64,000 bases of DNA from Acidobacteriaceae bacterium (GTDB lineage Bacteria; Acidobacteriota; Terriglobia; Terriglobales; Acidobacteriaceae): positions 1 through 64,000 of the forward strand of contig JASHNW010000065.1 of assembly GCA_030041435.1 (NCBI GenBank), given 5' to 3'. The notes under the pieces are model-generated. The model did no database searches. It worked only from the letters and a program-made list of their open reading frames with translations, and had not been told where the DNA came from. A program made the position numbers and the translations under genes. Below are positions 53,188-62,896 of this stretch, piece after piece (positions within the stretch are counted from its first letter, which is position 1; every line of letters starts with the position of its first letter).

Positions 53188-55257
53188 TTGAGACAACGCG
53201 TGATAGTGGGATGGGCGCGACGGGTGGCATATGCAGCGTGGATCGCGGGCTGCTGTGCCGCGTGCGGGCTGGCCGCGCAGGCGCAGATCGCGGTGAATCA
53301 GCCGATTCCCGCCGTAGCGACGGTGCACATCGATGCGGCGCGCTCGACTGGAGCGGAAATCCCGCGGACGATCTTCGGGACGTTCCTCGAACCGATCGGC
53401 AACTCGACCTATAACGGGCTGTGGGCGGAGATCCTGCAGAATCCGAGCCTCGAGATGGGGCTGTGGGACACGAATCACGTGCGCGACATGGTCGCCGCGA
53501 ATCCCGCCCTGGCGCGCGCGACGGAGCTGGATGTGCCGCTGCCGTGGGAGCCGCTGAATTACGGGCAGGGCAATCGCTATGAGCTGCGCTACGGCGACGC
53601 GGCCAACTCGTGGATGTCGCTGCGCATCTTCGGCCTGCCCGGCCAGCCAACGGGCATTCGCCAGGAGGTGTATCTGCCCGTGCAGCGCACACTCGCCTAC
53701 AACGGCAGCCTCTACGCGCGTCACGTGAGCGGGCCCACGGGGCTGGAGATTTCGCTGCGCGTACGCAACAGCACGGAGGTGCTGGCCAGCGCGCACGTCG
53801 ACGCCGCGGCTGCGGACTGGACGAAGTACAGCTTCCAGCTAACGCTCCCCGCAGACAGACTGCATCGCCTCGACCCCGCGGATTTTGTCGTGCAGGTCGA
53901 CGGCGACGAGGACGTGGACGTCGATGAGTTTTCGCTAATGCCGGCCGATGCGCTGGACGGGCTCGATCCCGATGCAGTCGCGATGGCGAAGGCGCTGGAT
54001 ACGCCGCTGGTCCGCTTCGGCGGCAACTTCACTTCCGGCTATCACTGGGAAAACGGCATCGGTCCGCGCGACAGGCGCGTGAGCATGCGCAACCTGGCGT
54101 GGGGCATCCCCGAGTACAACACCTTCGGGACGGATGAGTTCCTGCACTTTTGCCGGCTCATCGGCGCACAGCCACAGGTGGCGCTGAATCTGGGCAGCGG
54201 CACACCGGCAGAGGCGGCAGCATGGGTGAAATATATCGATGAGCATTGGTCGCCGCATAGCGGACTGCTGTGGGAGTTAGGCAACGAATTATGGGGTAAC
54301 TGGAACTTAGGCTACCCGACGCTGAACCAGTTAGCTGCGAGAACCCTTGCGTTCAGCAAGGCCGTGCGCGCGGCCGATCCACAGGCGCGTCTGATTGCGA
54401 CAGGCGAAGATCCGGACAACTTTAAGCAGTGGAATGCGACGCAGCTGGCCAATCCGCCGGGAACATTCGACTATTTATCGGCGCATTTTGTCGTCACCAA
54501 CACGGACACGCAGATGCCGCACGCCTCAGCGGATTTCATCGACGCCGCGGCCTTCGCGCTGCCGGTTGAGCTGGGCCGGCGTCTGGAACAGGAGCAGCAA
54601 CAGATCAATTCATTTCCGGCATTCGCCAACAAGGCGCACATCGCCTTTACGGAATGGCTTTTCATCGGGCATCGGCCGGGAACCCCGAACTTCACCAACC
54701 TTGGCGGAGCCATCGACACGGCGGGATTCCTGAACATGCTGATGCGGCACGCGGAGATCACGCCTGTCTCCGACATGACCGGGATCATGGAATTCGCCGG
54801 CATATGGAAGAAGCGCGGGCAGGTCTATGCGTCTCCGGGATACTGGGCGCTGCGGATGTACTCGACGGCGCATGCGTCGCGGCCGGTCGCGGTGGAGACG
54901 CAAAGCGGCAGCTACTCTGTGGAGCACGGCGTGGGACGGCTGCCGAGCATTGCCGATGTGCCGTATCTGGACGTCTTCGCCGCGCTGAACGATGGCGGCG
55001 ACCGGCTGACCCTCTTCTGCGTGAACCGCAGCCTGGACACCGATATTCCTGCAGACATTCGCGTGGATGGATTCAGCCCGGCGGAACGCGCGGAAGTGGA
55101 AACGCTGCGCGGCGACGGCGTCGGCGACGCGAACGACGAAGACGATCCGGACCATGTGATTCCGTCGCGTACGGGCGAGGCCGTGCAGAGCGGCGCGATG
55201 CATCATGTGTTTCCGCACGAGAGTGTCACGGTGATCACGCTGCGCAAAAGCAGCTAG
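53188..55257 (+). CDS. Secreted alpha-L-arabinofuranosidase, GH51 (second)
   Basis: 689 residues. A signal region (about 10-33) is followed by an N-terminal carbohydrate-binding-like domain (about 110-250), a TIM barrel and a C-terminal beta domain. Acid/base Glu367 in LLWELGNELWGNW and nucleophile Glu489 in IAFTEWLFIGHR; the N-terminal phrase IFGTFLEPIGNSTYNGLWAE is typical. It belongs to a different GH51 branch from the enzyme at 23482. The start is read as TTG 53188 because GAGGAG lies 6 bases upstream; GTG 53182 is too close to that site. It removes alpha-L-arabinose side chains outside the cytoplasm. Confidence 0.9.
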   Translation: MRQRVIVGWARRVAYAAWIAGCCAACGLAAQAQIAVNQPIPAVATVHIDAARSTGAEIPRTIFGTFLEPIGNSTYNGLWAEILQNPSLEMGLWDTNHVRDMVAANPALARATELDVPLPWEPLNYGQGNRYELRYGDAANSWMSLRIFGLPGQPTGIRQEVYLPVQRTLAYNGSLYARHVSGPTGLEISLRVRNSTEVLASAHVDAAAADWTKYSFQLTLPADRLHRLDPADFVVQVDGDEDVDVDEFSLMPADALDGLDPDAVAMAKALDTPLVRFGGNFTSGYHWENGIGPRDRRVSMRNLAWGIPEYNTFGTDEFLHFCRLIGAQPQVALNLGSGTPAEAAAWVKYIDEHWSPHSGLLWELGNELWGNWNLGYPTLNQLAARTLAFSKAVRAADPQARLIATGEDPDNFKQWNATQLANPPGTFDYLSAHFVVTNTDTQMPHASADFIDAAAFALPVELGRRLEQEQQQINSFPAFANKAHIAFTEWLFIGHRPGTPNFTNLGGAIDTAGFLNMLMRHAEITPVSDMTGIMEFAGIWKKRGQVYASPGYWALRMYSTAHASRPVAVETQSGSYSVEHGVGRLPSIADVPYLDVFAALNDGGDRLTLFCVNRSLDTDIPADIRVDGFSPAERAEVETLRGDGVGDANDEDDPDHVIPSRTGEAVQSGAMHHVFPHESVTVITLRKSS

Positions 55258-55303
55258 CCGGTTATTGCATGAACAACACCTGATTCAGTGAGTGGAGAGC
55301 AAT

Positions 55304-57424
55304 ATGCAGAGCACGAGAAAGATGCAATCAGGTGGTGGAGACCCCTGGGGATGGCTGTGCGGGCTGCTGACGCTGGTGCTGACCGCATCGGGCGCGATGG
55401 CAGTCGCCCAGCAGCCGGTGACCGTGCGTACGCCGGCAACGCCGCTGGTAGTGCACGATCCGTATTTTAGTATCTGGTCGTTTGACGACACGCTCAATGG
55501 CGGCCCAACGCGGCACTGGACGGGCGTGGAGCAGCAGCTGAACGGGATCGTGCGCATCGACGGGCATCCGTTCCGCTTTATGGGCGATGAACAGGATATT
55601 CCTCCGCTGCCGCAGGTAGCGCGGGCGATTTGGCCGACACGCACGATTTACGAATTCGAGGGCCAGGGCATTCACCTGACGGCAACGTTCCTGACACCGG
55701 CGCTGCCGCAGGACCTCGATGTGCTGTCGCGTCCGCTGACTTACCTCACGTGGTCGGTACGCTCGACCGATGGCGGCCCGCACGCGGTGAAACTGCTGTT
55801 GAGCGCCAGCGCGCAGCTGGCCGTCGACAATGAGCAGGAGACGGTGGTGTGGGGCACGAGCCGCGTGGGAGACATGACGGTGCTGCACGTGGGCGACAAC
55901 CAGCAGCCCATGCTCGAAAAGGCCGGCGACAACCTGCGCATCGACTGGGGCTGGGCGGATCTGGCGATCCCTGCGCAACCTGGCATGACAACCAGCATGG
56001 TCGGCGAAGACGCGTTTCATCGCGAGGCGGCGAGCGGAGTTGCCGGAGCGGAGGGCGACGATCTGGATATGCCGCGCGCGCCCCGTGCCGACCTGCCGAT
56101 GATGACGGTGCGCTTCGACCTGCAGCAGGTTGCAGGATCGGCCGTGACGCGGCGCGCGATGCTGGCCTACGACGACCGCAAAGCCGTTGAGTATCTGTAC
56201 CGCCAGATGCCGGACTACTGGCGGCGCGACGGGCAGACCTTTGCGCAGATGCTGGAGGCCGCGGAACACGATGAGGATGCTCTGCGGGCGCGGGCGGAGG
56301 CGTTCGATCGCGAACTGGCTTCGGATCTGACGGCCGTGGGCGGGGAGAAATATGCGCAGCTGGCGATCGTCGCATACCGGCAGACCCTGGGCGCCCACAA
56401 ACTGGTGGTGGATATCGACGGCCAGCCGCTGCTGTTCTCAAAAGAGAACTCGAGCAACGGCTGTATGAATACGGTAGACGTGACATATCCGGCGTCGCCG
56501 TTCTTTCTGCTCTTCAATCCGAAGCTGCTCGAAGCGGAGCTGCGTCCGGTGATGGAGTACGCCGGCCTGCCGCGCTGGCGCTGGCCATTCGCGCCGCACG
56601 ACATCGGGACCTATCCGCTGGCGAGCGGTCAGGTGTACGGCGGCGGCGAGATGACCGAAGAGGATCAGATGCCCGTCGAGGAGAGCGGCAACATCCTGAT
56701 CATGTTCGATGCGCTCGCCAAAGCGGAGGGGAATGCCGATTTCGCCGCGCAGTACTGGCCGCTGCTTTCGAAATGGGCCGCGTATCTGCTGAAGTTCGGC
56801 ATGGATCCGGAGAACCAGCTGAGCACGGACGATTTCACGGGCCATCTTGCGCACAACGCAAACCTGTCGATCAAAGCCATTCTTGCGCTGGGCGCCTATG
56901 CGCAGCTCGCCGACATGCTGCACAAGACAGACGAAGCGGACCGTTACCGCCAGTCCGCGCAGCAGATGGCAGGCCAGTGGCTGAAGATGGCCGCTGATGG
57001 CGACCACACGCGGCTCGCCTTCGATCTGCCGGGCACGTGGAGCCAGAAATACAACCTGGTATGGAATCGCATTCTTGGCCTGAATCTGTTTCCGCAGTTG
57101 CTAACCCGGGAAGAGCTGCACTATTATCTTCGGCACCAGAACGCTTTCGGCCTGCCGCTCGACAACCGGCACACCTACACGAAGCTCGACTGGAGCGTGT
57201 GGACGGCTACTCTGTCGCCGGACCGCCAGCAGTTCGACGCGCTCATCGATCCCATCTATAAGTTCATGACCGAGAGCCCAACGCGCGTGCCGCTGAGCGA
57301 CTGGTTCGACACGGTCAGCGGCGCACAGGTTGGCTTCCAGGCGCGCTCGGTCGTCGGCGGCGTCTACATCAAAATGCTGACCGACCCGCAGATGTGGAGG
57401 AAATGGTCCACGGGGGAGCGTTGA
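55304..57424 (+). CDS. Secreted glutaminase-A-like protein (DUF5127/DUF4965/DUF1793 architecture)
   Basis: 706 residues. A signal peptide (hydrophobic at about 19-34) is followed by the domain order of the GtaA family: an N-terminal beta region (PATPLVVHDPYFSIWSFDDT), a middle domain, then an alpha-toroid C-terminal half (PFFLLFNPKLLEAELRPVME, LPRWRWPFAPHDIGTYPLA, DWSVWTATLSPDRQQFDALI). Fungal members are called glutaminases, but in bacteria the family sits among glycosidases and its alpha-toroid resembles glycoside hydrolases, so the true substrate is open. The ATG at 55304 follows GGAG by 6 bases. It lies 46 bp after GH51, same transcript likely. Confidence 0.8.
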   Translation: MQSTRKMQSGGGDPWGWLCGLLTLVLTASGAMAVAQQPVTVRTPATPLVVHDPYFSIWSFDDTLNGGPTRHWTGVEQQLNGIVRIDGHPFRFMGDEQDIPPLPQVARAIWPTRTIYEFEGQGIHLTATFLTPALPQDLDVLSRPLTYLTWSVRSTDGGPHAVKLLLSASAQLAVDNEQETVVWGTSRVGDMTVLHVGDNQQPMLEKAGDNLRIDWGWADLAIPAQPGMTTSMVGEDAFHREAASGVAGAEGDDLDMPRAPRADLPMMTVRFDLQQVAGSAVTRRAMLAYDDRKAVEYLYRQMPDYWRRDGQTFAQMLEAAEHDEDALRARAEAFDRELASDLTAVGGEKYAQLAIVAYRQTLGAHKLVVDIDGQPLLFSKENSSNGCMNTVDVTYPASPFFLLFNPKLLEAELRPVMEYAGLPRWRWPFAPHDIGTYPLASGQVYGGGEMTEEDQMPVEESGNILIMFDALAKAEGNADFAAQYWPLLSKWAAYLLKFGMDPENQLSTDDFTGHLAHNANLSIKAILALGAYAQLADMLHKTDEADRYRQSAQQMAGQWLKMAADGDHTRLAFDLPGTWSQKYNLVWNRILGLNLFPQLLTREELHYYLRHQNAFGLPLDNRHTYTKLDWSVWTATLSPDRQQFDALIDPIYKFMTESPTRVPLSDWFDTVSGAQVGFQARSVVGGVYIKMLTDPQMWRKWSTGER

Positions 57425-57752
57425 GCGGCCTGCAGCGTTGGCTGCGTCTGTGTGAGAGCGACACATCTTCCATTGCATGCGTATCCTGTCCGCGACGATC
57501 AAGGATATTAGAGCAGTTTCGGAATACACGTAGACTTTGTGAGGCTGGTACAGGGTGGCTTTTTCTTGATTAAAAAGCCACTTGAACGTGTGCCTTCGGT
57601 CTATACCAATTCCGAAACTGCTATAGCTGTCCCGCGATACTCATTCGGAGAACAATAATGAATGATGTCATCCGTCCGGCAACTATGGGCTGCGGAAATC
57701 GAATCGTCCATCCGGACAGGCGACTCGAGGTTGCGCTGAAACTCACCCCGGG
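57425..57752. other. 328-bp spacer within the enzyme series
   Basis: No gene. It is mostly occupied by the 111-bp inverted-repeat element at 57512-57622. The remainder, AT-richer than the flanks, shows nothing recognisable. Confidence 0.5.
57512..57622. repeat. 111-bp inverted-repeat element (MITE-like), copy 2
   Basis: Same 14-bp terminal inverted repeats and same length as 6681-6791, with about 10 differences by hand alignment. The internal hairpin is kept (GTGGCTTTTT with AAAAAGCCAC, a perfect 10-bp pairing here). It lies between the glutaminase-like and GH3 genes and could act as a terminator or mRNA-stability element. Confidence 0.8.
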
Positions 57753-60152
57753 ATGGAAGGATTGCTCTGCGTGAACGCATCATCCGATTGGGATTGGAAT
57801 TGCAAGTCCGGCGAAAATACATCGTTGCCGGGCCAAGGCAGCCTCGCGGCATCAGGCCTACCCTGGCGGAGCTTCGACCGGCGCAATAACAGTGCCTCCC
57901 GACAGGCTGGGTTCATAACGGCCTGCCTTCTTTTTTGTGGCTTGCTCGTCTGCTCGCGCCCTGCTCCCGCTTTCGCGCAGAAGGAGGGCTCAGTCCTCTA
58001 CCGCCAGGCCGGCGCTCCGACCGAACAGCGCGTCGATGACCTGCTGAGCCGCATGACGCTGGAGGAGAAGGTCCGGCAACTCGACATGTATTCCGGAGCT
58101 ACCGGCATCATGAGCGCCCATACCGATTCCACCCACGCGGCTCCGGACGCCGTCTTTGTCTCCGAAAAAGCGCAGCAGCTTTGGGGTGCCCTGGGCGTCG
58201 GTTCGATCCACGATCTTAACCCCACCCCCGAGCAGTACAACGCGATCCAGAAGTGGGTGATCGCCCACAACCGCCTGGGAATTCCCGCATTATTCATCGA
58301 AGAAGGGCTGCACGGCTTCAATAACGGGACGGTGTTTCCGGCCCCGATTGGCCTGGCTGCAACCTGGGATGCGGAGATAGCGCGGGAGACTGGCGCAGCG
58401 ATTGCTGCGGAGGCACGCTCGACGGGCGTGGATATGATCCTGGCTCCGGTGCTGGATCTGGCCCGCGATCCACGCTGGGGCAGAGTTGAAGAGGATTTCG
58501 GCGAGGACCCTTACCTGACCGGGCAGATGGGTCTCGCATACGTACGAGGGGCGCAGGGAGAGAGCCTGGCCAGCGATCATACGGTGGTGGCCGAGCCCAA
58601 ACATTTCGCGGGTCACGGTTCGCCGGAGGGCGGGACGAACACGTCGCCGGTCCATATGGGTGAGCGCGAATTGCGGACCATGATGCTGCCGCCCTTTGCC
58701 GAAGCGATTCGCGAGGGACACGCGATGGGGGTGATGGCCGCCTACCATGAGATCGACGGAATTCCGATCACCGACGATCCGCTCCTGCTGAAGACGATTC
58801 TGCGGCAGGAGTGGGGCTTTCAGGGGTTTGTGCTCTCCGATCTGGGCGCGATCGAGCGGCTCTACTCGGCCCACCATGTGGCCGCCAATCCCCAGGATGC
58901 CGCGTGTATGGCGATTCGCGCCGGGGTGGATATGCAGTTTTACGACTTCGATCACGCGGTCTTTCAGAACGCGCTCATCGACTGCGTTCACGAACATACT
59001 CTGCCTCTCGCCGATGTGGACCGCGCGGTGCGCTCGGTGCTGCGGGTGAAGTTCGAGCTGGGGCTCTTCGATCATCCCTTTGTCGATCCGACCCTGCAAA
59101 CGAGGGTATACCGCTCTCCCCGGCACCTCGCGCTCTCGCTCGAGTCGGCTCGTGAGTCCATGACTCTGCTCAAGAATGAAGGGCATCTGCTGCCGCTCGC
59201 CAAGTCCACGAAGCGGATTGCGGTGATTGGTCCAAATGCGGCCGTGGCGCGCTACGGGGACTATGAAGATGAGAAAAACGGAGAGCGCATCAGCATCCTC
59301 GAGGGCATCCGCGACCTTCTGCCCGGATCGACTGTCACCTTCGATTCCGGCAGCAATATTCCGGCAGCGGTGGAGACGGTTGCCCAGGCCGATGTCGCGA
59401 TCGTGGCGCTGGGCGAGCGGCAAGGAATCTCGGGCGAGGGCTTCGACCGCTCCTGTCTCGATCTACCCGGCAATCAGGAACAGCTGCTGGAGGCCGTGGC
59501 GGGCACCGGGAAACCTGTGGTGCTGGTCCTGGAAAATGGGCGGCCACTGACGATCGACTGGGCGGAACAGCACGTTCCTGCGATTCTCGAGGCGTGGTAT
59601 CCGGGCGAGTTTGGCGGAAAGGCTGTTGCGGAAACTCTGTTCGGCGACAACGACCCCGGCGGCAAACTGACGATCACCTTCCCGCGCAGTGTGGGACAAA
59701 TCCCGAATTTCTACAATGCCGATCCGTCGCGAGTCTGGAAATATGTCGATAGCAGCGGCGAACCGCTCTTTCCTTTTGGATTCGGCCTGAGCTACACCTC
59801 CTTCCGCTACGATCGGCTGGCCGTTGAGACGCCGGCGCCGGGCAGCCACGGCGACATTCATGTCACCGTCGATGTGACGAATACCGGCGATCGGGCTGGG
59901 GATGAGGTAGCAGAGCTGTATGTGCGGGAGAACGTGAGCAGCGTGGAGACACCGGAGCGCGCTCTGAAGGGCTTTGCGCGCATCCATCTGCAGCCCGGAG
60001 AGACTCGCACTGTGACCTTTCTCGTTCCGCAGAGACAGCTTGCCGTGTGGAACGCGGAGAAGAAGTGGGTCGTTGAAGCGGGCCGCTATACAGTCTGGGC
60101 GGGCGGGTCTTCCCGAGCCAGCCTGAGCACCGAGTTCAATCTGCAGCCATGA
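57753..60152 (+). CDS. Secreted GH3 beta-glycosidase
   Basis: 799 residues. A long basic n-region, then a hydrophobic segment at about 52-72 (ITACLLFCGLLVCSRPAPAF), the GH3 N-terminal TIM barrel (RVDDLLSRMTLEEKVRQLDM; nucleophile Asp363 in GFVLSDLGAIERL), the C-terminal alpha/beta sandwich (GERQGISGEGFDRSCLDLPG) and a terminal fibronectin-III-like domain (VDVTNTGDRAGDEVAELYV). Beta-glucosidase or beta-xylosidase activity is expected. The start is uncertain: ATG 57753 lacks a clear ribosome-binding site, and TTG 57825 would shorten the n-region. Confidence 0.88.
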   Translation: MEGLLCVNASSDWDWNCKSGENTSLPGQGSLAASGLPWRSFDRRNNSASRQAGFITACLLFCGLLVCSRPAPAFAQKEGSVLYRQAGAPTEQRVDDLLSRMTLEEKVRQLDMYSGATGIMSAHTDSTHAAPDAVFVSEKAQQLWGALGVGSIHDLNPTPEQYNAIQKWVIAHNRLGIPALFIEEGLHGFNNGTVFPAPIGLAATWDAEIARETGAAIAAEARSTGVDMILAPVLDLARDPRWGRVEEDFGEDPYLTGQMGLAYVRGAQGESLASDHTVVAEPKHFAGHGSPEGGTNTSPVHMGERELRTMMLPPFAEAIREGHAMGVMAAYHEIDGIPITDDPLLLKTILRQEWGFQGFVLSDLGAIERLYSAHHVAANPQDAACMAIRAGVDMQFYDFDHAVFQNALIDCVHEHTLPLADVDRAVRSVLRVKFELGLFDHPFVDPTLQTRVYRSPRHLALSLESARESMTLLKNEGHLLPLAKSTKRIAVIGPNAAVARYGDYEDEKNGERISILEGIRDLLPGSTVTFDSGSNIPAAVETVAQADVAIVALGERQGISGEGFDRSCLDLPGNQEQLLEAVAGTGKPVVLVLENGRPLTIDWAEQHVPAILEAWYPGEFGGKAVAETLFGDNDPGGKLTITFPRSVGQIPNFYNADPSRVWKYVDSSGEPLFPFGFGLSYTSFRYDRLAVETPAPGSHGDIHVTVDVTNTGDRAGDEVAELYVRENVSSVETPERALKGFARIHLQPGETRTVTFLVPQRQLAVWNAEKKWVVEAGRYTVWAGGSSRASLSTEFNLQP

Positions 60153-60219
60153 TGGTGTGCGTTGAGACGGCCGCGATGGAAACTATCAACAGCTTGAGCA
60201 ACGATGCATCAGGGGTGAG

Positions 60220-62520
60220 ATGAGGATGAAGGGTGCAGGCGGCCTGGCTCTGGCGGGCGTTCTGGGAATTGGCGTGGCAGCGGCTGCGGCACAGACCGCG
60301 AAACAGCCCGTGGACTATGTGGATCCCAACATCGGAGGCATCGGCCAGCTGCTGACGGCGACGGTTCCGTACGTACAGTATCCGTACGGCATGGCGCGCG
60401 TGGCTCCGGTCACGACGCCGGGGATCACGGATCGCTATCTTGCTGACAGGATCTACGGATTTCCCGCGGGGCCAGCGCTGCTGATGGCGTCCGATGGACC
60501 GGAAGAGACGAAGCCGGCGGATTATGCTTCCGACTTCGATCACGACTTCGAGAAGGCGACTCCGTATTATTACGAAGCCGATCTGCAGACATGGAAGATC
60601 AAGGCCGAGGCCACGGTAACCCGGGAAGCCGCGTATTACCGGTTCACTTATCCGGCCAGCCAGCACAGTCATCTGGTGCTGAGCCTGCACAACCATGCGG
60701 AGTTCAACGTCGCAGGACCGAATGCGGCGGAAGGCAGCGAGCAGGTGGGCGGGGATGTGGCGGAGCTGGCCGGTCCGCACAGCGAAACGCGTGAGTACTT
60801 CTACATGGAGTTTTCCTCTCCACAGAAGTCCTGGCAGACCTGGCAGAACGGTACGTTCGGCCACGAGGCGAAAATCAGCGGCGACGATATCGGATTTGTC
60901 ACCGACACGGTGACGACCGAAGGAGAGACGATCGAGGTGCGGGTCGGCCTCTCCTACATCAGCACGGATCAGGCGCGGCGCAACCTCGAGCGAGAGATTC
61001 CGCAGGGGGGCTTCGATGCGGTGAAGGAACAGGCGCGCGCCGTCTGGAATCGCACCCTGGGCGCGGTTGCGACTACAGGCGGCACGGCACGGCAGCGCAC
61101 CATCTTCTACACAGCGCTCTATCGTTCGCTGGGCCGCATGACCGATATCACCGAAGATGGGCGCTACTTCAGCGGCTATGACCATCAGGTGCACTCGTCC
61201 GAAGGCCACGATTTCTATGTCGATGACGGCCTGTGGGACACCTTCCGCTCACTCCATCCGCTGCAGACGCTGCTCGATGCGCACCGGCAGGAGGATATGG
61301 CGCGTTCCTATATCCGCATGTATCAGCAAAGCGGATGGATGCCCTCCTTTCCGTCGGTTGCAGGCGAGCAGGCGGTGATGATCGGGCACCACGCGGCGGA
61401 GTTCATCCTCGATCTTTACGCAAAGGGCTACCGGGATTTCGATGTCGAGCAGGCGTATGAAGGCATCCGCAAGAATGCGACCGAGGCCACGCTGCTTCCG
61501 TGGAGCCGCGCGCCGCTGACGCCTCTGGACAAAATCTATTTTGAGAAGGGATTCTTCCCGGCGCTGGCGTACGGTGAGAAAGAAACCGTCCCTGAAGTGA
61601 CGGGCGAGCGCCGCCAGGCGGTTTCCGTGACGATTGAAAACGGCTACGACGACTGGTGTGTGGCCCAGCTGGCGCGCGCGCTGGGCAGAACGCAGGATGC
61701 CGCGTACTTTAGCCGTCTGGCACGCAATTATCAGAACGTCTTCAATCCGGCGATCGACTTTATGGCGCCGAAGAGCGCCGACGGCCAGTGGGTCGAGCCC
61801 TTCGATCCCAAATTAGGAGGAGGACAGGGCGGGCGCGACTATTTTACGGAAATGGATTCGTGGATTTACACCTTCGGCGTGCAGTATGACGTGGCGGGGC
61901 TGATCCATCTCTTCGGCAGCCGCGCTGCCTTCAATCAAAGGCTGGACCGGCTCTTTGTGGAGCAGTACGGGACTTCGAAGTACCGGTTCCTTAATCAGTT
62001 TCCTGACGCCACGGGTCTGGTTGGGCTGTATGCGCAGGGCAATGAGCCCAGCTTCCATATTCCCTATCTGTACGACTTCTCGGGGCAGCCGTGGAAGACG
62101 CAGCGGCGGGTGCGCCAGCTAATGGAAATCTGGTACGGCGACGGGCCTCTGGGCATTCCCGGCGATGACGACGGCGGCGAGACGTCTTCCTGGTACGTGC
62201 TCAGCGCGATGGGCTTTTATCCGGTCTGTCCGGGAAGTCCGGTTTACGAGATCGGCAGCCCTATTTTTGCGAAGACGACGATCCGCATGGGGAACGGCAA
62301 GGAGTTCACCATCGTCGCCGATCACGTTTCGGCGCAGAACAAGTACATACAATCGGCCCAGCTGAACGGGCGGCCGCTCGAGAAGCCGTGGTTTCGACAC
62401 AGCGATATTGCCAACGGAGGAACGCTCACCCTGGAGATGGGCCCCGCGCCCAATCCGCAGTGGGGCAGCGCCGCCGACGATGCCCCGCCTTCTATGTCGA
62501 CGGAGACGGCTGCGGAGTAA
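60220..62520 (+). CDS. Secreted GH92 alpha-mannosidase
   Basis: 766 residues. A signal peptide (about 1-25) is followed by the GH92 N-terminal beta-sandwich (QPVDYVDPNIGGIGQLL; YGMARVAPVTTPGITDR) and an (alpha/alpha)6 domain. Family catalytic segments are present: GNEPSFHIPYLYDF with Glu609, and IPGDDDGGETSSWYVLSAMG with the Asp cluster 649-651. The enzymes are calcium-dependent, inverting exo-alpha-mannosidases (mostly 1,2-linkages). ATG 60220 directly follows AGGGGTGAG; ATG 60226 is equally possible. It lies 67 bp after the GH3 gene, same transcript likely. Confidence 0.9.
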   Translation: MRMKGAGGLALAGVLGIGVAAAAAQTAKQPVDYVDPNIGGIGQLLTATVPYVQYPYGMARVAPVTTPGITDRYLADRIYGFPAGPALLMASDGPEETKPADYASDFDHDFEKATPYYYEADLQTWKIKAEATVTREAAYYRFTYPASQHSHLVLSLHNHAEFNVAGPNAAEGSEQVGGDVAELAGPHSETREYFYMEFSSPQKSWQTWQNGTFGHEAKISGDDIGFVTDTVTTEGETIEVRVGLSYISTDQARRNLEREIPQGGFDAVKEQARAVWNRTLGAVATTGGTARQRTIFYTALYRSLGRMTDITEDGRYFSGYDHQVHSSEGHDFYVDDGLWDTFRSLHPLQTLLDAHRQEDMARSYIRMYQQSGWMPSFPSVAGEQAVMIGHHAAEFILDLYAKGYRDFDVEQAYEGIRKNATEATLLPWSRAPLTPLDKIYFEKGFFPALAYGEKETVPEVTGERRQAVSVTIENGYDDWCVAQLARALGRTQDAAYFSRLARNYQNVFNPAIDFMAPKSADGQWVEPFDPKLGGGQGGRDYFTEMDSWIYTFGVQYDVAGLIHLFGSRAAFNQRLDRLFVEQYGTSKYRFLNQFPDATGLVGLYAQGNEPSFHIPYLYDFSGQPWKTQRRVRQLMEIWYGDGPLGIPGDDDGGETSSWYVLSAMGFYPVCPGSPVYEIGSPIFAKTTIRMGNGKEFTIVADHVSAQNKYIQSAQLNGRPLEKPWFRHSDIANGGTLTLEMGPAPNPQWGSAADDAPPSMSTETAAE

Positions 62521-62635
62521 GGACGGCGAGGGACGCGCACTTTCGGCGAGCGGCGCTCGCGGAACTCACGAGTGCGCGCCGCGGGGGCTGCGGGGTGATG
62601 ACGGAAACGCGTACGAGGATCGATTCGGAGCAAAC

Positions 62636-62896
62636 ATGACAGGAACGTCTCTTCGCTTGTCGGCAGGGTTGCTGGCCGGACTCTGGGTCGTCCACGCACT
62701 GGCCGCTCCACCTCCTTCGGCTTCTTCGACGGCCTGGCACGATGGGCGCTTCCACATCGACGTGCCCGGCGTTCTTCATCGCTCGGACATTTTTCCCAGC
62801 GGCATGGCTTCGCTGGTTTGTCCGCCCATGAGAAGACCGGCCGGTGAATCGAACATTCAGGTCAGAGACTCGTCCATGCGAAATGGCATGCGGTGA
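62636..62896 (+). pseudogene. Truncated secreted polysaccharide-enzyme stub (DUF5703-like N-terminus)
   Basis: An 86-residue frame with a proper signal peptide (LRLSAGLLAGLWVVHALAAP) and then WHDGRFHIDVPGVLHRSDI, which resembles the N-terminus of DUF5703/GH95-like secreted proteins normally several hundred residues long. After about residue 52 the resemblance stops, the composition changes, and the frame ends inside the 3' end of the convergent hydroxylase gene. I read this as a gene cut off by a deletion or rearrangement. A genuine small secreted protein cannot be excluded. Confidence 0.5.
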
